A stretch of DNA of 64,000 nucleotides from Achromobacter deleyi (GCF_902859705.1 NZ_CADIJO010000005.1:248001-312000); one strand, 5' to 3'. Positions 54,198-64,000 are shown, counted from the first letter of the stretch. The notes: a model not told the origin generated them from the sequence alone. Translations and numbers: made by a program.

Positions 54198-54239
54198 GTC
54201 CATCGAAGCCGGCGCTGAATCCGCCTTGCGATCACCGCG

Positions 54240-55529
54240 CTAGACGCCGCCGTCGGTCATTCGATACCAGGTCACCACGGCATTCACGTACAACCTGCGC
54301 AAGCCGTAAAGCGGAAACGGCGTCACGGGCGACAGCGGCACCGGCAGCGCCTTCGCATCGCCGCTGACCAGGTATTGCGCCATCGCGCGGCCCATGCTGG
54401 TCTGCAGGCCCACGCCACGCCCCTGGCAGCCGATATCCACCAACAAGCCGGGTTCGGGCTCGTGCAGGTGCGGCAGGTAGTCCCGGGTGATGGCAACCCG
54501 GCCGCACCAGCGGTACTCGAACGGCGTGCCCGCCACCTGCGGGAACATCTTCACCATCACCCGCTCCAGGTGCGCCCAGTCCTCAGGGCCCTTGGGTTCA
54601 CGGAAAGGCCCGCGCCCGCCCATCAGCAGCCGCCCCTGGTGATCCAGCCGGAAGTACAGCAGCAGATTGCGGGTATCCGACGTGACATGGCCTTCCGGGA
54701 AGATGCCCGCACGCAGGCGTTCGGGCAGCTGCGTGGTGGCGACCTGGAAGGTATTGGCGTCGATGATCGAGGGCTTCAGGCCCGGCAGCAGGTCGGCGCC
54801 GTAGGCGTTGGTGCACATCACCACGCGGTCGGCGATGACGGTCGCGCCGCCCGCCGTGGTGGCGGTCCATTTGCCGCCCTCGCGGCGCAGGCCGGCAACG
54901 GGCGTATCGGTGTGGATCACAACGCCGGCATTCAAGGCTGCCCGGGCCAGGCCGCGCGCGTAGCTCAGGGGCTGGATGGCGCCTGCGCGCCGGTCGACCC
55001 AGCCGCCCAGATAGCGGTCGGTGCCGATCAGGCGCGAGACCTCGGCCTTGTCCAGCGGCTGCGCATCGGCGCCGTGGCGGGCCCACTGCGCCGCGCGGGC
55101 ATGTGCCAATTCCAGCGCCGCGGCGTTGTGCGCCCCCTGGATCCAGCCCTGGCGCACATGCGGCACGTCCATCGCATGGCGCTCGATCAGATTGAAGACC
55201 GAATCCGCAGTGGCGCCGGCAAAGCGCACCAGGCGTTCGCCGGCCTCGGCGCCAAACATGGCAACCAGCGCATCCGGATCGTATTTCAGCCCCGGGATGA
55301 CCTGGCCGCCGTTGCGGCCCGAACCGCCGAAACCGATTTCGCGCGCCTCCAGCAAGACCGTACGAACGCCCTGCTCGGCCAGGTGCAACGCGGTACTCAA
55401 GCCGGCATACCCGCCCCCGACGACCAACACGTCGGCCTGGGTCGACTGCGTCAGCGGCTGGGTATCGGGCGGCGGCGCGGCCGTGGCGGCCCAGAGCGAC
55501 GGGGACAGGGGAAACGGCGTCTGCGACAT
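54240..55529 (-). CDS. FAD-dependent amine/amino-acid oxidoreductase (DadA/PuuB-like)
   Basis: 429 residues. FAD dinucleotide motif 'VLVVGGGYAGLSTALHLAEQGVRTVLLEARE' near residues 33-63 and 'GFGGSGRNGGQVIPG' substrate/FAD region, as in gamma-glutamylputrescine and D-amino acid oxidases. C-terminal 'YRWCGRVAITRDYLPHLHEPEPGLLVDIGCQGRGVGLQTSMGRAMAQYLVSG' is typical DAO fold. It is the last gene of the uptake operon, separated by 9 bases from the ATPase gene. Substrate is not deducible; PuuB-like polyamine or D-amino-acid oxidation is plausible. Confidence 0.9.
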   Translation of the reverse strand: MSQTPFPLSPSLWAATAAPPPDTQPLTQSTQADVLVVGGGYAGLSTALHLAEQGVRTVLLEAREIGFGGSGRNGGQVIPGLKYDPDALVAMFGAEAGERLVRFAGATADSVFNLIERHAMDVPHVRQGWIQGAHNAAALELAHARAAQWARHGADAQPLDKAEVSRLIGTDRYLGGWVDRRAGAIQPLSYARGLARAALNAGVVIHTDTPVAGLRREGGKWTATTAGGATVIADRVVMCTNAYGADLLPGLKPSIIDANTFQVATTQLPERLRAGIFPEGHVTSDTRNLLLYFRLDHQGRLLMGGRGPFREPKGPEDWAHLERVMVKMFPQVAGTPFEYRWCGRVAITRDYLPHLHEPEPGLLVDIGCQGRGVGLQTSMGRAMAQYLVSGDAKALPVPLSPVTPFPLYGLRRLYVNAVVTWYRMTDGGV

Positions 55530-55538
55530 GGCGGTTCC

Positions 55539-56270
55539 TTACATGGGATGCAGCACGCGGCGCAGGAAGTCCTGCGTGCGAGGGTGCTGCGGATGATTCA
55601 GCACTTCACGGGCGGCGCCCTGCTCCACGATCACGCCGCCGTCAAAGAACATGACGCGGTCCGCGACTTCGCGGGCGAAACTCATCTCGTGCGTCACGAC
55701 CACCATCGTCATGCCCGCCTCGGCCAGCTTGCGCATCACGCCCAGCACATCGCCCACCAGTTCCGGGTCCAGCGCCGAGGTCGGCTCGTCGAACAGGATG
55801 GCCTTGGGCCGCATGGCCAGCGCCCGCGCGATCGCCACGCGCTGCTGCTGGCCGCCGGAGAGCTGCGGCGGATGGGCATCGGCCTTGTCGGCCAGCCCGA
55901 CGCTGGCCAGCAGCTCGCGCCCCCATTCCAGCGCCTGCGCGCGCGGTTCGTTCTTCACGTAGATCGGCCCTTCCACCACGTTTTCCAGCGCGGTGCGGTG
56001 GGGAAACAGGTTGAAGCGCTGGAACACCATCGCCACCTGCGTGCGGATCGAGACGATGGACGCGGCGTCGCAGTCCACCCGCTCACCATCCACCGTGATG
56101 CTGCCGGCGTTGTAGCGTTCCAGGCCGTTGATGCAGCGCAGGATGGTGGACTTGCCCGAGCCAGACGGCCCGATGACGCACACGACCTCGCCCTTGGTGA
56201 CTTCGGCATCGATGCCCTTGAGCACTTCCAGCGAACCGAAGCTCTTGCGCACTCCCTTGAGTTCGATCAT
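55539..56270 (-). CDS. Polar amino acid ABC transporter ATP-binding protein
   Basis: 243 residues from ATG 56270. Walker A '[10 protein letters not shown]' near residue 34-43, Q-loop '[12 protein letters not shown]', signature '[16 protein letters not shown]', Walker B '[13 protein letters not shown]', H-loop 'THEM'. The high similarity of motifs and length are typical of GlnQ/HisP-type ATPases. The start overlaps the permease stop by 4 bases. Confidence 0.97.
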   Translation of the reverse strand: MIELKGVRKSFGSLEVLKGIDAEVTKGEVVCVIGPSGSGKSTILRCINGLERYNAGSITVDGERVDCDAASIVSIRTQVAMVFQRFNLFPHRTALENVVEGPIYVKNEPRAQALEWGRELLASVGLADKADAHPPQLSGGQQQRVAIARALAMRPKAILFDEPTSALDPELVGDVLGVMRKLAEAGMTMVVVTHEMSFAREVADRVMFFDGGVIVEQGAAREVLNHPQHPRTQDFLRRVLHPM

Positions 56271-56920
56271 TTGGCGGCGCTCCTTTTTTCCAGGTGCCGC
56301 ACCAGCAGGATCAGCGGCACGCACATCACCAGGTACATCAACGCCACCAGCGAAAACACCGTGGCGTTCTTGAAAGTGGACACCGCGATCAGCTTGCCTT
56401 GCAGGGCCAGTTCGGCGACCGTGATGGTGGACGCCTGCGACGAGTCCTTGAGCATCATGATCATGATGTTGCCGTAAGGCGGCAGCACGATCTTGACCGC
56501 CTGCGGCAGCACCACGCGGCGCATGGTCAGGCTCCAGCTCATGCCCATGGCCATGGCGGCTTCGATCTGGCCGCGGTCGATGGCCTCGATGCCGGCGCGG
56601 AAGTTCTCGGCCTGGTAGGCCGAATACGCCACGCCCAGGCCGATGATGGCGGCCTGCACGGCCGTCAGCGACACCCCCATGTCCGGCATGACGAAGTAGA
56701 TGTAGAACAGCAGCACGATGATCGGGATGCCGCGCAGCAGGTTGATCACGCCGGCACTGAACTTGGCCAGGTATTTGTTGCCCGAGACGCGCATCAGCGC
56801 CCACACCAGCCCCAGCACCGTGGACAAGGCCAGCGAGCCCAGCGTCACCAAAATGGTGAGCTTGGCGCCTTGCAGCAATATCGGCAGGTATTCCGCCGCG
56901 TCCTTGAAGAATTCCGTCAT
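56267..56920 (-). CDS. Polar amino acid ABC transporter permease
   Basis: 217 residues with about 5 transmembrane helices and the EAA-type loop '[49 protein letters not shown]' near residues 100-150. This is the HisM/GlnP family. A single permease gene suggests a homodimer. Confidence 0.96.
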   Translation of the reverse strand: MTEFFKDAAEYLPILLQGAKLTILVTLGSLALSTVLGLVWALMRVSGNKYLAKFSAGVINLLRGIPIIVLLFYIYFVMPDMGVSLTAVQAAIIGLGVAYSAYQAENFRAGIEAIDRGQIEAAMAMGMSWSLTMRRVVLPQAVKIVLPPYGNIMIMMLKDSSQASTITVAELALQGKLIAVSTFKNATVFSLVALMYLVMCVPLILLVRHLEKRSAAK

Positions 56921-57035
56921 GCCTCATCACCCCAACAAGACTGCGCTTGCGAGCGCCGGCCATGGCAGGCCCGCCCGCGCGCACGCTGCACGCAGGTCGG
57001 GCGCATGCCCAGGCGGCCCCGCCCTCACCCCGGCG

Positions 57036-57788
57036 TCAGGCGCCCAGGCCCCACTTTTTCAGGATGCGGTCGATGGAGCCGTCCGCCTTCAGCTTGGTCA
57101 GCGCCTTGTTGATGCGGTCCAGCAAGGCTGTGTCGTCCTTGCGCGTGGCCAGCCCAAGGCTGCCCATGACGGTGGGCTGGTAGGACTGCGCCATTTTCAG
57201 GTTGGGATAGTTGCCCTGGGTCAGGATGTAGGCGGCGATGGGGAAGTCCATGAAGCCACCCTGGATGCGGCCAGCATTGGCATCGCGCATCATGTCCGGC
57301 GGATTGTCGTAGAGCTTCACTTCCTTGAACACGCCGCTTTTCTGGATGGGTTCGACAAAGGCCGTGCCCACCTGCACGCCCACCGTCATGCCCTGCATGT
57401 CGGCAAAGGACTTGTATTCCTTGTTGTCGGTCTTGAGCACCATCAACCCTTCGCCGTAGCGATATACGGGTTCGGAAAAGCTCACGACCTGCTGGCGCTG
57501 CGGCGTGATGAACATGGCCGCCGAGACGATGTCGATGCGCTTGGACGTGAGCGAGCCGATCAGCGCGGAAAACGCCATGGGTTCGATCTGCACCTCGAAG
57601 CCGGCCTCTTTGCCAACCGCTTTCACGATGTCGACCATCACGCCTTCGATGCTGTTGGTCTTGGTATCGAGAAACGTGAACGGGCTGCCGGTGGGCGTGG
57701 ACCCCACCTTCACCACCGTTTGGGCCTGCACGCCCGCGGCCGTGGACAATGCTGCAAATACAGAGACAACCAGAGTCTTGAATTTCAT
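57036..57788 (-). CDS. ABC transporter amino-acid (family 3) periplasmic binding protein
   Basis: 250 residues. Signal peptide 'FKTLVVSVFAALSTAAGVQA' cut near residue 22. Then 'KVGSTPTGSPFTFLDTKTNSIEGVMVDIVKAVGKEAGFEVQIEPM' (family 3 start) and 'RIDIVSAAMFITPQRQQVVSFSEPVY' (ligand-binding motif). C-terminal 'LGLATRKDDTALLDRINKALTKLKADGSIDRILKKWGL'. It captures a polar amino acid or related amine for the transporter. It lies between regulator and permease. Confidence 0.95.
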   Translation of the reverse strand: MKFKTLVVSVFAALSTAAGVQAQTVVKVGSTPTGSPFTFLDTKTNSIEGVMVDIVKAVGKEAGFEVQIEPMAFSALIGSLTSKRIDIVSAAMFITPQRQQVVSFSEPVYRYGEGLMVLKTDNKEYKSFADMQGMTVGVQVGTAFVEPIQKSGVFKEVKLYDNPPDMMRDANAGRIQGGFMDFPIAAYILTQGNYPNLKMAQSYQPTVMGSLGLATRKDDTALLDRINKALTKLKADGSIDRILKKWGLGA

Positions 57789-57878
57789 GACATTTCCTCA
57801 TCGTGGCAAAGAGTTCCGGGCGCTGCCCGGAAGGCGGATGATCCCCAGTGTCATCGCGCCGCTTTACTGCCCGCGCGC

Positions 57879-58553
57879 TCAAGGCGCCCGTTGCGTCTCG
57901 TCCCCCGCGGCTTGAGTGATATTGGAAATGGCCCAGATGACCTCGGTCGCCTGCGACCCGGGATTGCGCCAGCGGCGCGGCGTGCTGCTGGCATAGCAAA
58001 AGCTGTCGCCTTCATTGAGCAGGACGACGCGGTCGCCCACCCAGAGTTCGAGCGAACCCTTTAGCACCACGCCGATCTGCTCGCCCTGCCCCGTCACGAA
58101 CAGCTCATTGCCGGTCGAACCACCCGGCTCGATGGTGCAGCGGCACAGGTCCATGCTGCGGCAGGCCGGCGGCGTGTACATCTCTTTGACGATGCCCTTC
58201 TCGCGCAGGTCGATATAGCGGTGCGTGCCGGCCCGGGCAACGCGGCCGCCGTCTTCGCCTTCGGTGTGCTCGGCATTGCGCAGCAAGGCATTGACCGATA
58301 CCCCGAACTCGCGCGCCAGTTGATGCAGCGTCTTGACCGAGGCGGAACTCAAACCCCGCTCGATCTGGCTGAGCAGGCCCAGCGACATTCCGCAGGCCTG
58401 GGCGACATCAGCCAGCGAACGGCCCTGCCCTTTGCGCAATTGACGCAACTGCTGGCCCAGCCAGAGATCCACCGCGGACTCGGGACGCCCCGCCAACGCC
58501 ACCGGCTTGGGCAGCGGCGCATCCACGCGCAACGAGGAAGAGGATCGGCTCAT
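57879..58553 (-). CDS. Xre-family regulator with C-terminal cupin domain (PuuR-like)
   Basis: 224 residues. HTH_3 near residues 30-85 ('WLGQQLRQLRKGQGRSLADVAQACGMSLGLLSQIERGLSSASVKTLHQLAREFGVSV') and a cupin_2 domain near residues 140-215 ('GEQIGVVLKGSLELWVGDRVVLLNEGDSFCYASSTPRRWRNPG'). The pair is the PuuR type that senses putrescine or related ligands. It heads the operon and has a palindrome immediately upstream of its start. Confidence 0.93.
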   Translation of the reverse strand: MSRSSSSLRVDAPLPKPVALAGRPESAVDLWLGQQLRQLRKGQGRSLADVAQACGMSLGLLSQIERGLSSASVKTLHQLAREFGVSVNALLRNAEHTEGEDGGRVARAGTHRYIDLREKGIVKEMYTPPACRSMDLCRCTIEPGGSTGNELFVTGQGEQIGVVLKGSLELWVGDRVVLLNEGDSFCYASSTPRRWRNPGSQATEVIWAISNITQAAGDETQRAP

Positions 58554-58566
58554 ATGAAAATTTCAT
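58554..58566. promoter_or_regulatory. Palindrome at the start of the Xre-cupin regulator gene
   Basis: ATGAAA-A-TTTCAT is a perfect dyad directly upstream of the ATG at 58553, in an AT-rich stretch (58554-58590) with TATATAA. The regulator probably binds here and represses its own operon. No Shine-Dalgarno lies before the ATG. Confidence 0.5.
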
Positions 58567-58743
58567 TTTTATATAATTTTCAATACTAAGGAGCGCGACC
58601 AAGCGCCACAACCTAGGAACATCCCTAGCGGTGGGGCAACTCGGATTGGGGGGGGTGGGCACCAGGGTGCCCTCAGCGTAGCCCGCCGCGGCCATGGCAG
58701 GACTGCGCGTGCGCCAGCACGGCGCACGGTGCACGGCAATGGA

Positions 58744-59559
58744 TCAAGCCGTCTTGGGCTTGGAGAAACGACGCTTTTTCTTCGGCTCGGGCAAGGGTTC
58801 GCCGGCCAGTTCGGCCAGGTAACGCTCGTCGGCCAGGGTCAGCCAGCCTTGGGCGCGGGCCGATTCGATGAGTTCGGGCCGGCGGGTGACCGTCAGCGCC
58901 AGCGAACGCTCGCGGCGCCAGCGCGCGATATTTGCGTGGTGGCCGCTGAGCAGCGGCGCGGGCACGGATGCGCCCTCGTACACCTCGGGCCGCGTGTAAT
59001 GCGGGCTGTCCAGCAAGCCGGACAAGGTGTCGTTGAAGGAATCCTGCAGGGCAGAATCGCCGTCGTTCAGGACGCCGGGCAACAAGCGCACGGCGGCGTC
59101 GATGACGGCAAGCGCCGCGATTTCGCCGCCGGACAACACGAAGTCGCCCAACGAGATTTCATGCGTGACGCAGCGTTCGATGAAGCGTTGGTCCACGCCC
59201 TCGTAGCGGCCACAGATGAGGATCAGGCCATCACTGGCGGCCAAGGCCTCGGCGCCGGCCTGGTCATAGCGCTTGCCCACGGGCGCCAACAGCGCCACGG
59301 GGGCCGGCGCCAGACCTTGTGCCGCGCGTGCGGCTTGGGCAGCGCCGACGGCGGCCTCGAGCGGGGCCGCCATCATTACCATGCCGGGGCCGCCGCCATA
59401 AGGGCGGTCGTCCACGGTACGGTGTATATCGTGCGTGAAATCGCGCGGATTCCAGGCATGCAGGGACCACCGGCCCTGGGCATGCGCCCGGCCGGTGACA
59501 CCCAGGTCGCGCACTACCCCGAACATTTCGGGAAAGAGCGTAACGACGTCAATGCGCAT
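58744..59559 (-). CDS. trmD: tRNA (guanine-37 N1) methyltransferase TrmD
   Basis: 271 residues. '[29 protein letters not shown]' N-terminus, '[21 protein letters not shown]' and the SPOUT knot region '[54 protein letters not shown]'. Start overlaps the rimM stop. The C-terminus carries a Lys-rich tail. Confidence 0.97.
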   Translation of the reverse strand: MRIDVVTLFPEMFGVVRDLGVTGRAHAQGRWSLHAWNPRDFTHDIHRTVDDRPYGGGPGMVMMAAPLEAAVGAAQAARAAQGLAPAPVALLAPVGKRYDQAGAEALAASDGLILICGRYEGVDQRFIERCVTHEISLGDFVLSGGEIAALAVIDAAVRLLPGVLNDGDSALQDSFNDTLSGLLDSPHYTRPEVYEGASVPAPLLSGHHANIARWRRERSLALTVTRRPELIESARAQGWLTLADERYLAELAGEPLPEPKKKRRFSKPKTA

Positions 59560-60176
59560 CAGAGATCCGCGGGCCAGTCGCTATCGATGCGGCGAGCGGC
59601 CAGGTCGACGGCTTGTATGTGCGCGCGTACGAACGGAACGAGCATTTCGGCGGGCTTTCCCTTGGCGTTCAGAAGCGTTTCGGGACCGTCGGCCCCCACC
59701 TTCTGGCACAAGACCTTCAAGACGGCATGAGCGCCGTTATCAAGGACTTCGTCCACCACGCCGATAAGCGCGGATTCGCCGCTCGCCGTGGTGTACAGCG
59801 AGCAGCCAATGAGATCGACCCAGTAGTATTCGTCTTCTTTGGGCGCGGGGAAGGAACCCCGCGGCGCCTGCACGGAAAAACCGCGCAGGGCTTCGGCCTG
59901 GTCGCGATCGGCGATGCCGCTCAACTGCGCCACCACGGTGGCGCCCTGCGAACGGACTTGCACGATCTTGTATGCGACAGGCGCAGACGCGACAGCGCCC
60001 CGCGCCAATTCAGGCACAGGGCGAGTCAACCACCATTGAGAAGCTGAGAGCAGCACTTCGGCGTTGGCCGAATGCGGCTGCACCTTGACCCAGCCTTTCA
60101 CACCGTAGGCCGCAGTGATGCGACCCAGCTCGATCAAGTCCGCAGGCGCCGCGTTGGAAGTTGCGGCATCAGACAT
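59559..60176 (-). CDS. rimM: 16S rRNA processing protein RimM
   Basis: 205 residues. '[23 protein letters not shown]' N-terminal domain, PRC-barrel part '[42 protein letters not shown]', and the C-terminal '[27 protein letters not shown]'. It helps 30S maturation through binding to S19. It follows rpsP after 68 bases. Confidence 0.97.
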   Translation of the reverse strand: MSDAATSNAAPADLIELGRITAAYGVKGWVKVQPHSANAEVLLSASQWWLTRPVPELARGAVASAPVAYKIVQVRSQGATVVAQLSGIADRDQAEALRGFSVQAPRGSFPAPKEDEYYWVDLIGCSLYTTASGESALIGVVDEVLDNGAHAVLKVLCQKVGADGPETLLNAKGKPAEMLVPFVRAHIQAVDLAARRIDSDWPADL

Positions 60177-60244
60177 GTATCGGGCAGTCGGTTTTATCTA
60201 GCGTAGTAAAAACTAGCAGGGTTCAGGCTAAACGACGCGGGCAA

Positions 60245-60505
60245 TTAAGCCGCGGCGGAAACCTTGGCCGAGTAGTCTTTGACCAGACGCTCGACAGCCG
60301 GCGACAGCTGGGCGCCGTTGCTGGTCCAGTGCTGCACGCGATCCAGCGCAATGCGCAGGTTTTCCGTACCTTCGTTGGCAACGGGGTTGTAGAAACCCAC
60401 GCGCTCGATGAAACGGCCGTCGCGACGGTTACGCGAATCGGTGGCCACCAGGTTGTAGAACGGACGCTTCTTGGACCCACCGCGGGCCAGGCGAATCACC
60501 ACCAT
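60245..60505 (-). CDS. rpsP: 30S ribosomal protein S16
   Basis: 86 residues: '[43 protein letters not shown]', complete S16. First gene of rpsP-rimM-trmD. A promoter lies 36 bases upstream. Confidence 0.98.
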   Translation of the reverse strand: MVVIRLARGGSKKRPFYNLVATDSRNRRDGRFIERVGFYNPVANEGTENLRIALDRVQHWTSNGAQLSPAVERLVKDYSAKVSAAA

Positions 60506-60540
60506 AGGTAATCCCTTGAATTAGTTGTGAAAAACGGGAA

Positions 60541-60570
60541 ATTCTAGCACTTAAACAAGCCGGCTGGCAA
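60541..60570 (-). promoter_or_regulatory. Promoter of the rpsP operon
   Basis: On minus, TTGCCA (plus 60565-60570) and TAGAAT (60541-60546) are 18 bases apart, with the start about 30 bases before the rpsP ATG. Confidence 0.7.
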
Positions 60571-60784
60571 ATGCAGGTGCTGAAAAATCGGGAGTCGCGC
60601 GGGATTTGTGTTCTAAAACACCACATGCGGGTATTCTAGAAATCCCTAAATACGGGCCGGAGCCCGCCGCAGACAGAGTGTAGCCCGTTGGGCGCCCCTG
60701 TGCTGCCTGTCAGCGCGTTTGAAGAATATACCTGATTGTAGAAATCGGCGTTTCCCTCAAACTTCCTCTTCCGGAGGGTGCAAC

Positions 60785-61366
60785 ATGAAGAACCGTAAAG
60801 CTGTCTTCACCCCTGTCGCACGACTGGCTTTGACAGGTTTGCTGGCGGGCATGTTGGCGATGCCGCTGACGGCGTCGGCCCGGGTGCTCGGCGCAGCGCT
60901 GACCACCACTACGGGCAAGGTCACGGCGGTAGACCCCGCTACCCGGACCATCACACTGCAAGGCAACAACGGCAACGTCGTCGACGTGCAGGCCGGCCCG
61001 GACGTGCGCAACTTCAAGCAGATCAAGCCCGGCGACACGCTGACGCTGGACTACTACGAATCGGTGGCTGTGGACGTGCGGCCGGCCGGCACGGGCGCCC
61101 CCGAAGTCGTCACCGAAACCGCCGCCACCCGTAGCGCCAAGGGCGCCAAGCCCGGTGGCGCCGCCGGCCGCCAGACCCGTATCACGGCCGAGATCTGGCA
61201 CATCAACAAAAGCGCCAACCTGGTCACCCTGAAGGGCCCGCAAGGCGCTCTGCGCACGATCCAGGTGCAGGACCCCGCCATGCAGGCGCGGCTGGCACAG
61301 CTGAAAGAAGGCGATCTGGTGGACTTCACCATCACCCAGGCAGTCGCCGCGGCCATTCACAAATAG
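60785..61366 (+). CDS. Conserved secreted protein of unknown function
   Basis: 193 residues from ATG 60785 (GGAGGG 6-11 bases upstream). Signal peptide 'LALTGLLAGMLAMPLTASA' cut near residue 28-33. The mature part has two similar beta-rich halves: 'TTGKVTAVDPATRTITLQGNNGNVVDVQAGPDVRNFKQIKPGDTLTLDYYES' and 'TAEIWHINKSANLVTLKGPQGALRTIQVQDPAMQARLAQLKEGDLVDFTIT'. The two read as an internal duplication of an OB- or barrel-like fold, joined by an Ala/Gly/Lys-rich linker. Divergent from rpsP. No family assigned. Confidence 0.85.
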   Translation: MKNRKAVFTPVARLALTGLLAGMLAMPLTASARVLGAALTTTTGKVTAVDPATRTITLQGNNGNVVDVQAGPDVRNFKQIKPGDTLTLDYYESVAVDVRPAGTGAPEVVTETAATRSAKGAKPGGAAGRQTRITAEIWHINKSANLVTLKGPQGALRTIQVQDPAMQARLAQLKEGDLVDFTITQAVAAAIHK

Positions 61367-61383
61367 GCGCGTCGCCGGAAAAC

Positions 61384-61416
61384 AAAAAGGCCAACCCGAC
61401 AAAGGCTGGCCTTTTT
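61384..61416. terminator. Bidirectional terminator between secreted protein and tusA-like genes
   Basis: AAAAAGGCCAACC (61384-61396) pairs with GGCTGGCCTTTTT (61404-61416), one mismatch, loop of 7. Poly-A before and poly-T after allow termination on both strands. Confidence 0.85.
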
Positions 61417-61434
61417 CATGGGGACGGATAGCAA

Positions 61435-61704
61435 CTAGCGTCGGCGCAGGTAGTGCACGCCACGGCCGTCGGCTTCGTGCTGGGCAACCAGGGCATTGCC
61501 GGTCTGGCGGCAAAAGGCCTGGAAGTCGCGGATGGCATTGCGGTCGGTGGTGATGACGCGCAACACCTGCCCGCTTTCCATCTGCGCCAAGGCTTTTTTG
61601 GCGCGCAGGATGGGCAGCGGGCAGGTCAGCCCGCTGGCATCCACGTCCTGGTCGAAGGACGGCGCTTGCGCGCCGGACTCGGCAACCATGTCAGAGGCGC
61701 TCAT
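61435..61704 (-). CDS. TusA-like sulfurtransferase family protein
   Basis: 89 residues from ATG 61704. '[56 protein letters not shown]' with the CPxP motif (CPLP) carrying the sulfur-accepting Cys near residue 28. The family moves persulfide sulfur to tRNA or cofactors. Its start overlaps the end of alaS by 14 bases. Confidence 0.92.
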   Translation of the reverse strand: MSASDMVAESGAQAPSFDQDVDASGLTCPLPILRAKKALAQMESGQVLRVITTDRNAIRDFQAFCRQTGNALVAQHEADGRGVHYLRRR

Positions 61705-64000
61705 CGACCCACTTCTGCACGCTGGCAATCGCGGCCGGCAAGGCGGCGATGTCGGTGCCGCCGCCCATGGCCATGTCGGGGCGGCCGCCGCCCTTGCCGC
61801 CCACCTGGCTGGCGACGAAGCCGACCAGGTCGCCGGCCTTGATGCGGTCGGTCAGGTCGGCGGTCACGCCGCCCACCACGCTGATCTTGCCATCGGCCGA
61901 GCCGGTGGCAAGCAGCACGACTGCGGGCTTGAGGCGGTCTTTCAGGTTGTCGACCATGCCGCGCAGGGCCTTGGGATCGACATCGCCGATGCCTGCAGCC
62001 AGGACCTTGATGCCCTTGACCTCGACCGCGGCGCTGCTGGCCAGGTCGTTGCCGGCGCTGGCAGCCAGCTTGTTGCGCGATTGCTCGAGGTCTTTTTCGA
62101 GCTGCTTGACCTGATCCTGCACCTGGGCGATGCGGGCCGGCAGGTCGGCGGGCGTGCTGCGCAGCATGCCGGCCACCTGGGTCAGCAAGGCGTTCTGGTT
62201 CTGCACCCAGGCCAGGGCGTTGTCGCCCGTGATGGCCTCGATACGGCGCACGCCGGCGGCCACGCCGCCTTCGGACACGATCTTGAACAGGCCGATGTCG
62301 CCGGTGCGGCTGACATGGGTGCCGCCGCACAGTTCGCGCGAGAAACCGATATCCAGCACGCGCACCGTGTCGCCGTATTTTTCGCCGAACAGCGCCATGG
62401 CGCCGCCCTTGACCGCGTCGTCGTAGGCCATGACCTGGGCCACGGTGGGCTGGTTGGCCAGGACTTCGGCGTTGACGATGGCTTCGACGCGCGCGATCTG
62501 CTCGGCGGTCAGGGGCGCATCTTGGGCGAAGTCGAAACGGGTCTTGTCGGGATCGACCAGCGAACCGCGCTGCTGCACGTGGGCGCCCAGCACCTGGCGC
62601 AAGGCCTTGTGCATCAGGTGGGTGGCCGAGTGATTGCGCACGGTGCGGGCGCGGCGCACCGCGTCAACACGCGCCAGCAGCGTATCGCCCACCGACAGCG
62701 TGCCCTCTTCGAGGGTGCCGTGATGGCCGAACACGCCCGATTGGATCTTCAGGGTGTCGCCCACCGCGAAACGCACGCCCGCGGCTTCGAGCAGGCCGGT
62801 ATCGCCCACCTGGCCGCCGGACTCGGCGTAGAACGGGGTGGCGTCCAGCACCACGACGGCGCTTTGGCCGGCCTGGACCTGCTTGACCTGCGTGCCGTCG
62901 ACATACAGGGCCGTGACCTTGACGTTGTCGAGTTCGAGTTTTTCGTAGCCTTCGAAGCGCGTTTCGGCGCCTTCGTAGCTCAGGCCTTCGGCCATCTTGA
63001 ACTTGCCGGCGGCGCGGGCCTGGTCACGCTGGCGTTCCATGGCGACTTCGAAGCCGGCCATGTCGACGTCGACTTCGCGTTCGCGGCAGATGTCGGCGGT
63101 GAGGTCCACCGGGAAACCGTAGGTGTCGTACAGCGTGAACAGCGTGGTGCCATCCAGTTGGCCACCCTTGGGCACGTTGGCCAGGGCGGTATCCAGGATG
63201 CGCATGCCGTGTTCGAGGGTTTCGCCGAAGCGCTCTTCTTCCTGCTTGAGCACCTGCGCCACGCGCTCGGCCGTGTTGGTCAGCTCGGGGTAGGCTTCGC
63301 CCATTTCGGCGACCAGATCAGGCACCAGGCGGTAGAAGAACGGCTTGGTCTGGCCCAGCTTGTAGCCGTGGCGCAGCGCGCGGCGCACGATGCGGCGCAG
63401 CACATAGCCGCGACCTTCGTTGCTGGGGATCACGCCGTCGACGATCAGGAACGAGCAGGCGCGGATGTGGTCGGCGATGACCTTGAGCGAGTTGTTTTCC
63501 AGGTCCTTGACGCCGGTTTCGCGGGCAGCGGCGGCGATCAGGTGCTGGAACAGGTCGATTTCGTAGTTGGAATGCACGCCCTGCAGCACGGCGGCGATGC
63601 GTTCCAGGCCCATGCCGGTATCGACACAGGGGCGCGGCAGGCGCGGCATGTTGCCGGCGGCGTCGCGTTCGAACTGCATGAACACCAGGTTCCAGATTTC
63701 GATGTAGCGGTCGCCGTCTTCTTCAGGCGATCCCGGGGGGCCGCCCCAGATCTCGGGACCGTGGTCGAAGAAGATTTCCGAGCAGGGGCCGCAGGGGCCG
63801 GTGTCGGCCATCTGCCAGAAGTTGTCCGAGGCGTAGCGGGCGCCCTTGTTGTCGCCGATGCGGATGATGCGCTCGGCCGGCACGCCGACTTCCTTGGCCC
63901 AGATGTCGTAGGCTTCGTCGTCTTCCTGGTAGACGGTGACCCAGAGCTTTTCAGCGGGCAGCTTGTAGACCTGGGTGAGCAGCTCCCAGGCGTACTGGAT
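61691..64000 (-). CDS. alaS: Alanyl-tRNA synthetase, 5' part outside window
   Basis: The frame enters from the right edge ('[49 protein letters not shown]') and ends at 61691, covering about 769 residues of some 875. Seen are the aminoacylation end ('[21 protein letters not shown]'), the editing domain with '[11 protein letters not shown]' and 'CGGTHV' zinc ligands, and the C-terminal DHHA1/Gly-rich '[17 protein letters not shown]' region. Only the first 100 or so residues are missing. Confidence 0.97.
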   Translation of the reverse strand: MQYAWELLTQVYKLPAEKLWVTVYQEDDEAYDIWAKEVGVPAERIIRIGDNKGARYASDNFWQMADTGPCGPCSEIFFDHGPEIWGGPPGSPEEDGDRYIEIWNLVFMQFERDAAGNMPRLPRPCVDTGMGLERIAAVLQGVHSNYEIDLFQHLIAAAARETGVKDLENNSLKVIADHIRACSFLIVDGVIPSNEGRGYVLRRIVRRALRHGYKLGQTKPFFYRLVPDLVAEMGEAYPELTNTAERVAQVLKQEEERFGETLEHGMRILDTALANVPKGGQLDGTTLFTLYDTYGFPVDLTADICREREVDVDMAGFEVAMERQRDQARAAGKFKMAEGLSYEGAETRFEGYEKLELDNVKVTALYVDGTQVKQVQAGQSAVVVLDATPFYAESGGQVGDTGLLEAAGVRFAVGDTLKIQSGVFGHHGTLEEGTLSVGDTLLARVDAVRRARTVRNHSATHLMHKALRQVLGAHVQQRGSLVDPDKTRFDFAQDAPLTAEQIARVEAIVNAEVLANQPTVAQVMAYDDAVKGGAMALFGEKYGDTVRVLDIGFSRELCGGTHVSRTGDIGLFKIVSEGGVAAGVRRIEAITGDNALAWVQNQNALLTQVAGMLRSTPADLPARIAQVQDQVKQLEKDLEQSRNKLAASAGNDLASSAAVEVKGIKVLAAGIGDVDPKALRGMVDNLKDRLKPAVVLLATGSADGKISVVGGVTADLTDRIKAGDLVGFVASQVGGKGGGRPDMAMGGGTDIAALPAAIASVQKWVDERL

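Noticed and set aside
51399..54203. A 934-residue minus-strand frame antisense to valS
   Set aside because: valS has all class I motifs; the antisense product is His/Ala/Val/Gly-rich without a recognisable fold.

Overview
The window comes from a high-GC betaproteobacterium. The host genes look most like Bordetella/Achromobacter (Alcaligenaceae): the rpsU-dnaG-rpoD macromolecular synthesis operon, the hfq-hflX-hflK-hflC-hisZ-purA run, and the der-bamB-yfgM-hisS-ispG-rodZ-rlmN-ndk run. This assignment rests on protein recognition and gene order, not on a database search.

Positions 1 to about 28.96 kb are most of a lambda-like tailed prophage; its left end lies outside the window. The leftward (minus) arm has, in transcription order, a Cro-like gene, a CII-like gene, ninB, a DUF1364 nuclease-like gene, an O-like replication initiator with iteron-like repeats inside it, a probable helicase-loader-type gene, a RuvC-like resolvase, small DNA-binding proteins, an HNH-AP2 endonuclease and an antiterminator-like gene. 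After a terminator and a roughly 500-base non-coding stretch come the late head genes: small and large terminase, portal, minor head protein, DUF2213 protease/scaffold-type protein, a small structural protein, major capsid, and head-completion proteins. The rightward (plus) arm carries the CI-like S24 repressor, a secreted OB-fold-like accessory gene with its own terminator, then the recombination operon (pentapeptide-repeat protein, small ORFs, coiled-coil protein, RecT, YqaJ-type exonuclease, mosaic small genes, a methyltransferase-like protein, a DUF4224 protein and the integrase). The integrase abuts a CAU-anticodon tRNA, which marks the right attachment site.

The best regulatory find is the immunity region. 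Three TAGC-n3-GCTA operator-like palindromes lie about 23-25 bases apart between cro and cI. Two more copies, 25 bases apart, overlap a good promoter in front of the pentapeptide-repeat gene. This mirrors lambda OR and OL. Two plus-strand genes are inserted between cro and cII, against the leftward early transcript.

From 29.0 kb on, the DNA is host core genome. rpoD, dnaG and rpsU (minus) are followed by a phosphoribosyltransferase gene, purA, hisZ, hflC, hflK, hflX, hfq, hisC, der, bamB, yfgM, hisS, ispG, a short rodZ-like gene, rlmN and ndk, all on the minus strand. valS is on plus. A minus-strand cassette for amino-acid or amine uptake and oxidation follows (Xre-cupin regulator, binding protein, permease, ATPase, FAD oxidase). 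Then come trmD-rimM-rpsP, a plus-strand secreted protein gene, tusA-like and a 5'-truncated alaS at the window edge.

I found no CRISPR array, reverse transcriptase/diversity element, toxin-antitoxin pair or recognisable defence system. Candidates for undescribed biology are the immunity-region architecture, the origin-like repeats in the replication gene, the secreted accessory protein and the genes opposing cro-cII.
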